Source of the DNA: Streptomyces sp. Root1304
GTDB lineage: Bacteria; Actinomycetota; Actinomycetes; Streptomycetales; Streptomycetaceae
Direction of reading: 5' to 3'
DNA length: 64,000 nucleotides
Assembly (NCBI RefSeq): GCF_001426405.1
Contig: NZ_LMEP01000004.1
Coordinates: forward strand, 162,046 to 226,045
The notes under the pieces are model-generated. The model saw nothing but the letters and a program-made list of their open reading frames with translations. It did no database searches and was not told the origin of the DNA. Positions 60,462 to 64,000 of this stretch are shown here, one piece after another. The translations under genes and the position numbers were made by a program. Within the stretch, counting starts at the first letter, position 1. Every line of letters starts with the position of its first letter.

Positions 60462-61549
60462 GGGTCGTCATAGCACCCGATTCGTTCAAGGGGACCGCGA
60501 CGGCGGCGCAGGCAGCACGCGCCCTGGCCGACGGCTGGCGCTCCGTCCGGCCGCACGACGACCTGGTTCTGCTGCCCATGGCGGACGGCGGCGAGGGCAC
60601 CCTCGAAGCCGTCGCGTCGGCCACGCCGGGTACGGAGATGCGCATGGTGCCGGGCTGCACCGGGCCCGACGGCCGTAGCGTCGAGGGGGCGTACGCGATG
60701 CTCCCCGACGGTACGGCACTGGTCGAACTCGCCATCGCCAGCGGCCTTCCGCTGCTGGAAGGCCGACTCGCCCCGCTCACGGCCACGACACGCGGCACCG
60801 GTGAGACGATCGCGCGTGCCCTGGACGACGGCGCCCGACGCCTCGTGGTGGCCCTGGGAGGCTCGGCCTCCACGGACGGCGGCGCCGGACTCCTGAGTGC
60901 GCTGGGCCTGAGGCTGCTCGACGCCGACGGCCGTCTCCTCCCGGACGGCGGCGGCATCCTCGTCCAGGCCGCCACGGCCGACCTGACGGCCCTTCGTCCG
61001 CCGCCGCCCGGCGGGGTTCTCCTGCTGAGCGACGTGACGAACCCGCTGCGGGGGCCGGAGGGCGCGGCGGCCGTCTACGGCCCGCAGAAGGGCGCGGGAC
61101 CGGGGGAAGTCGCCCATCTGGACCGTGGGCTCGCCCGCCTGGCCACGCTGCTCGGCGGGGATCCAGAAGCCCCCGGCGCCGGGGCGGCCGGCGGCACGGC
61201 CTATGGCCTCGCGGCCGCCTGGGACGCCCGGCTGGTGCCCGGGTCGGCAGCCATCGCCGACCTGCTCGCCCTCGACCGCGAACTCGCCGCCGCCGACCTG
61301 CTGATCACGGGTGAGGGATGCTTCGACCGGACCAGCGCCCTGGGCAAGGCCGTCGGCGAGTCATTGCACCGGGCCCACAGGGCGGGCACGTCCGCTGCGG
61401 TAGTGGCAGGGCGGGTTGCCGCGGCCGACGGCAGGGCACACACATTGCTCTCCCTGACCGCACTCGCTGGCGACGACGCCTCGGCCCGCGCCCACGCCCC
61501 GCACTGGCTTCGGCGAGCCGGAGCGACCCTCGCGGCAGAGGCGTTCTAG
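60458..61549 (+). CDS. glycerate kinase (GarK/GlxK family)
   Basis: A 363-residue glycerate kinase of family 1: MRVVIAPDSFKGTATAAQAA, LLPMADGGEGTLEAV, LVVALGGSASTDGGAGLLSALG and GPQKGAG. It converts glycerate to 2-phosphoglycerate (in this family usually), feeding lower glycolysis. With the D-2-hydroxyacid dehydrogenase of the same cassette it suggests that one carbon skeleton of the substrate ends as glycerate. It overlaps the isomerase gene by 4 nt. Confidence 0.9.
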   Translation: MRVVIAPDSFKGTATAAQAARALADGWRSVRPHDDLVLLPMADGGEGTLEAVASATPGTEMRMVPGCTGPDGRSVEGAYAMLPDGTALVELAIASGLPLLEGRLAPLTATTRGTGETIARALDDGARRLVVALGGSASTDGGAGLLSALGLRLLDADGRLLPDGGGILVQAATADLTALRPPPPGGVLLLSDVTNPLRGPEGAAAVYGPQKGAGPGEVAHLDRGLARLATLLGGDPEAPGAGAAGGTAYGLAAAWDARLVPGSAAIADLLALDRELAAADLLITGEGCFDRTSALGKAVGESLHRAHRAGTSAAVVAGRVAAADGRAHTLLSLTALAGDDASARAHAPHWLRRAGATLAAEAF

Positions 61550-61622
61550 TGGCTTGTCACGCGCACTTGGCCGGGTAGCCGCCCTGCTGCTCGCGGGCCG
61601 GCGGACCGTCTCGAAGAAGGGA

Positions 61623-61656
61623 TCCTTCGGCACCTGTCGCAACAGGTGCCGAAGGA
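61623..61656. terminator. bidirectional terminator between cassette B and the propeller gene
   Basis: A perfect 15-bp stem (TCCTTCGGCACCTGT at 61623-61637, its complement at 61642-61656) with loop CGCA lies between the glycerate kinase stop and the convergent propeller stop, one of the strongest hairpins in the window. Confidence 0.75.
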
Positions 61657-61713
61657 CGGACTTCGGGAAGCTGTGCAGCGTGCCGCTCGCCGCGAGGAGC
61701 GCCGAGACGTGGG

Positions 61714-63693
61714 TCAGCGGTCCTGGAGTTCGATGCGGACCAGGTTGCGGCCGCGGATCGCGTAGAACCGGCCCACCTCGTCGACCGTCGCGCGCGGGAT
61801 GCCGTACCACTCGCCGTTCAGGGTGGCGAGGTCGGTGCGCTCGAAGGTCCGCGGGTCGAGCCGGAAGAAGGCCTTGCTGGAAGCGCAGAACACCTGCCCA
61901 CGGCTCACCAGAAGCGTGCCGTAGTTGGGTACCACCGGCCCGTGGTTGGCGGTGTGGACCACCTGTCGCGTCGTCAGGTCGACCACGAAGAAGTCGCCCC
62001 GGTGGCACATGACGTACAGGTGACGGCCCAGCACCGCGAGGCCGGTGACGCCGGTCGGCCTGGTCTGCGGAGTCATCCGCCACAGCTCGCGGTGGGACGA
62101 GGGATCCCACGCCACCACGGTCCCGCCGCTGTTGCCGACGTTCTGCCCGCCGAGGAAGGCGATGCCGTCATGCACCGCGACGGTCCGCACCATCTGGGTC
62201 TTGTCGATCGGGTTGACGGCGACCGTCGTCTCGGAGGTCCTCGGGTCGAACGTCATCAGCGAGCCGCCGCCGAGGGTGTCGGACTGGAGGCCGATCAGCG
62301 CCACCTGGTTCCTGTCGTCCCAGACGATCTGGTGCGGCCGGTTCTGGCCGGGAGGCAGGAGGGCCTGCTTGCGGGTCCATTCGCCGTCGACCCGCGGGTC
62401 GTGGGCCAGGATGCCGATGCCGTTGTACTGCGCGAAGTAGGCCACGCGCTCGTGGATGAGGATGTCCTTGGCCTCGCTCGGTGCGAGGATCCGGGTCTTC
62501 GTGCCGTCGCGGAGGTCGTGGCGCATCACCGCGTTGGTGCCGCCCACGTAGACGCCGTCGGCTCCGGCGGCGACCGACATCGCCAGTTGGGGGTCGGCCG
62601 GCGCGCCTCCGGCCACCAGGTCGTAGGTCGTGGCCTGACCGGTGGCGGGGTCCACCTGGTAGACGAGGCCGAACGCCGAGACGGCCATCACCGACCCGTC
62701 CCGTTCCCACAGCCCCCAGATCTCGCCGAACTCGCCCTCCTGGAGCTCGATCCCACGGAAGACCCCGGTGCTCGGCGTGAGCTCCACCAGCGTGCCGCCG
62801 TTGAAGTACACCTTGTCCTCGCCCACGAAGACCGGCAATCGCAGGAACTTGCCGCCGTGACGCAGTAGCCGGTACCGGTTCGGATCGGCGAGGTCGATGA
62901 TCGCGACCGCGGCTCCGTCCGCGGGGCTGGCACAGACGTAGAGCGTGTCGCCCTTGAGGGCGATGTCGCGCACCTCGACGGCATCGGCGAACTCAGGGGG
63001 CAGCAGGGACGTGTACTCGCCGGTGGCGCGATCCATGACGAACAGCCCCGCCCTGGTGCTGGTCGGGGTCGCGCCGAGGGACGCACCGGTGCCGATGTAG
63101 AGGTGGTGTTCGGTCGCCACCAGGCAGCGGATCATCGGCACGTGGGGGTCCGGTCCGGTGATCTCCGTCAGAGTGTCGGACGCCGGGTCGTACATCCGGA
63201 GCCGTGGAGCGGTCTCCTGACCACCGAAGAACAGCACACCGTCGGGCGCCATCGCGATCGCGTAGGGCCTCAGGCCGCCCAGCTTCGCCAGGTCCTCCTT
63301 CGGGGCGTCCGGCTGCGACAGGTCGAGCCGGATGAACCCGGGCGCGGTGCCTCCGCGTTCGTCGATCGCCGAGTAGAGGTAGCGGCCGTCGGGGTCGGCG
63401 GCCAGCAGCTGGGTGCTGATCCCGGGCCCTGGCGTGATGCTCGTGACCTTCTGCGTGGCGAGGTCGTAGCCCACGATGCGCATGGGGTCGATGTTGCGCG
63501 AGGCGACGTACACCCGATCGCCGACGGGGATGCCGGCGGCCAGCGAGAAGTTGTTCACCGCCGGGCCCAGTTCGGTGATCCGGACACGGGGCGTGCCGGC
63601 GGCGGCCGTGTCGGGGGCGAACGCCGCGGCGAGGCCGGCGACCGCTCCCCACTGCAGGACGCGGCGACGATCGATCGAGGGCGAAGGGGTCAT
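61714..63693 (-). CDS. Tat-exported beta-propeller protein (cassette B)
   Basis: A 659-residue secreted protein. DRRRVLQWGAVAGLAAAF is a twin-arginine signal. The mature part is a propeller paralogous to the protein at 43652: both begin VRIT(D/E)LGP, both contain GRYLY, GEIWGL, QNRP, GGGSL, NPIDK and end RGxNLVR. It shares the 21-bp promoter element with cassette B although it is transcribed in the opposite direction, so it belongs to the same regulon. A polysaccharide lyase or binding function is inferred from context only. Confidence 0.8.
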   Translation of the reverse strand: MTPSPSIDRRRVLQWGAVAGLAAAFAPDTAAAGTPRVRITELGPAVNNFSLAAGIPVGDRVYVASRNIDPMRIVGYDLATQKVTSITPGPGISTQLLAADPDGRYLYSAIDERGGTAPGFIRLDLSQPDAPKEDLAKLGGLRPYAIAMAPDGVLFFGGQETAPRLRMYDPASDTLTEITGPDPHVPMIRCLVATEHHLYIGTGASLGATPTSTRAGLFVMDRATGEYTSLLPPEFADAVEVRDIALKGDTLYVCASPADGAAVAIIDLADPNRYRLLRHGGKFLRLPVFVGEDKVYFNGGTLVELTPSTGVFRGIELQEGEFGEIWGLWERDGSVMAVSAFGLVYQVDPATGQATTYDLVAGGAPADPQLAMSVAAGADGVYVGGTNAVMRHDLRDGTKTRILAPSEAKDILIHERVAYFAQYNGIGILAHDPRVDGEWTRKQALLPPGQNRPHQIVWDDRNQVALIGLQSDTLGGGSLMTFDPRTSETTVAVNPIDKTQMVRTVAVHDGIAFLGGQNVGNSGGTVVAWDPSSHRELWRMTPQTRPTGVTGLAVLGRHLYVMCHRGDFFVVDLTTRQVVHTANHGPVVPNYGTLLVSRGQVFCASSKAFFRLDPRTFERTDLATLNGEWYGIPRATVDEVGRFYAIRGRNLVRIELQDR

Positions 63694-63781
63694 GAGTACC
63701 ACCTGGTGTCGGTGTCTGCTGATGTCGGACCGTCGTGGGGAAGCGCGCCGACCGTGGTCGACGGCCTGATCGCTGCCGGTC

Positions 63782-63822
63782 AACGTAGGAGCCCGAAAAC
63801 GTTCTGTCAATGACCGAATAAA
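63782..63822 (-). promoter_or_regulatory. propeller promoter with the ROK-type element
   Basis: On the reverse strand TTGACA (63805-63810) and TACGTT (63782-63787) are 17 bp apart. The 21-bp element that starts TTTATTCGGTCATTGACA (63802-63822) is identical to that of the cassette B promoter at 49697-49717. The 5' leader is about 80 nt, unlike the leaderless cassette B transcript. Confidence 0.7.
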
Positions 63823-63862
63823 GTGGTCGAGCCAGGTTTCCCGAGCGGGCCGATCTCGATAC

Positions 63863-63878
63863 GGTGGTCTAGTCCACC
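63863..63878. promoter_or_regulatory. DasR-type operator (dre site) of nagB
   Basis: GGTGGTCTAGTCCACC, a near-perfect palindrome around TGGTCTAGTCCA, matches the DasR consensus of TGGTCTAGACCA. It is 25 nt before the nagB start, as expected for DasR repression relieved by glucosamine-6-phosphate. Confidence 0.82.
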
Positions 63879-63903
63879 CTCCTTCAGAAACGGTAGGCCA
63901 TAC

Positions 63904-64000
63904 GTGGAAGTTGTCATCGTCAAGGACGCCAAGGCGGGCGGCGAGCTCATCGCGGACGGCATCGCCGGCCTCCTGCGCCGCAAGCCCGACGCGCTGCTCG
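63904..64000 (+). CDS. nagB: glucosamine-6-phosphate deaminase, N-terminus only
   Basis: The last 97 nt encode VEVVIVKDAKAGGELIADG followed by IAGLLRRKPDALL, the N-terminus of NagB; the rest is outside the window. NagB converts glucosamine-6-phosphate to fructose-6-phosphate and ammonia. The identity is supported by the DasR-type site upstream. It is normally core chromosome in Streptomyces, so the sugar island probably sits beside it rather than containing it. Confidence 0.8.
   Translation, partial: MEVVIVKDAKAGGELIADGIAGLLRRKPDALL

Overview
The window is high-GC actinobacterial chromosome, almost certainly Streptomyces or a close relative. Codons end mostly in G or C, GTG starts and 4-nt start/stop overlaps are common, and several genes look leaderless. 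F420-dependent enzymes, sugar ABC systems without their own ATPase (the MsiK arrangement) and a DasR-type site in front of nagB all point the same way. I see no tRNA, rRNA, CRISPR array, transposase or integrase gene.

Left part (1-8.7 kb): a 4-hydroxyproline catabolic locus. A divergent peptide-type binding protein is followed by a three-subunit D-hydroxyproline dehydrogenase. After a hairpin come the pyrroline-4-hydroxy-2-carboxylate deaminase, the 4-hydroxyproline 2-epimerase, an alpha-ketoglutarate-semialdehyde dehydrogenase and a GntR/FCD regulator. Related AATGTG/CACATT sites lie at the promoters.

Middle part (8.7-34.6 kb): mostly ordinary genome. It holds an ECF sigma factor operon with a 28-residue membrane peptide, a fused enol-lactonase/carboxymuconolactone decarboxylase (PcaL), a metallo-hydrolase, exonuclease III, a glutamate-type ABC transporter, a secreted S15-type peptidase, a TPR protein, a P450, gamma-glutamyltransferase, a second-type methionine aminopeptidase divergent from a small HTH regulator, an HxlR/NAD-binding protein pair, an alginate-lyase-like lipoprotein and an F420-type oxidoreductase. 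At 29.2-34.6 kb is a reductive pyrimidine/hydantoin operon (beta-ureidopropionase, class III aminotransferase, dihydropyrimidinase, LLM oxidoreductase). In it the 5' third of one dihydropyrimidinase gene is left as a fragment in front of a complete copy with different codon use. A SpoIIE-type phosphatase with a built-in kinase domain follows.

Right part (37.2-63.7 kb): the most interesting region, a large saccharide-utilisation island ending next to nagB. It is built as two parallel cassettes. Cassette A (38.0-47.6 kb) has a DeoR/LacI hybrid regulator, a CUT1 binding protein with two permeases, a D-2-hydroxyacid dehydrogenase, a Tat-exported beta-propeller, a heparin-lyase-I-like secreted protein and a ROK kinase. 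Cassette B (49.7-61.5 kb, plus the reverse-strand propeller at 61.7-63.7 kb) has a D-2-hydroxyacid dehydrogenase, a cytoplasmic sulfatase with a CSPAR motif, a second CUT1 system, a Gfo/Idh protein and a formylglycine-generating enzyme with both active-site cysteines. It continues with a second Gfo/Idh, a DUF993 protein, a TIM-barrel isomerase and a glycerate kinase. A ROK repressor divergent from cassette B probably controls it, because an identical 21-bp element at the -35 region occurs at both the cassette B promoter and the distant propeller promoter. I infer a system that depolymerises a sulfated, probably uronate- or hexosamine-containing polysaccharide outside the cell, imports the oligosaccharides and desulfates and degrades them inside. 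The substrate itself cannot be read from the sequence.
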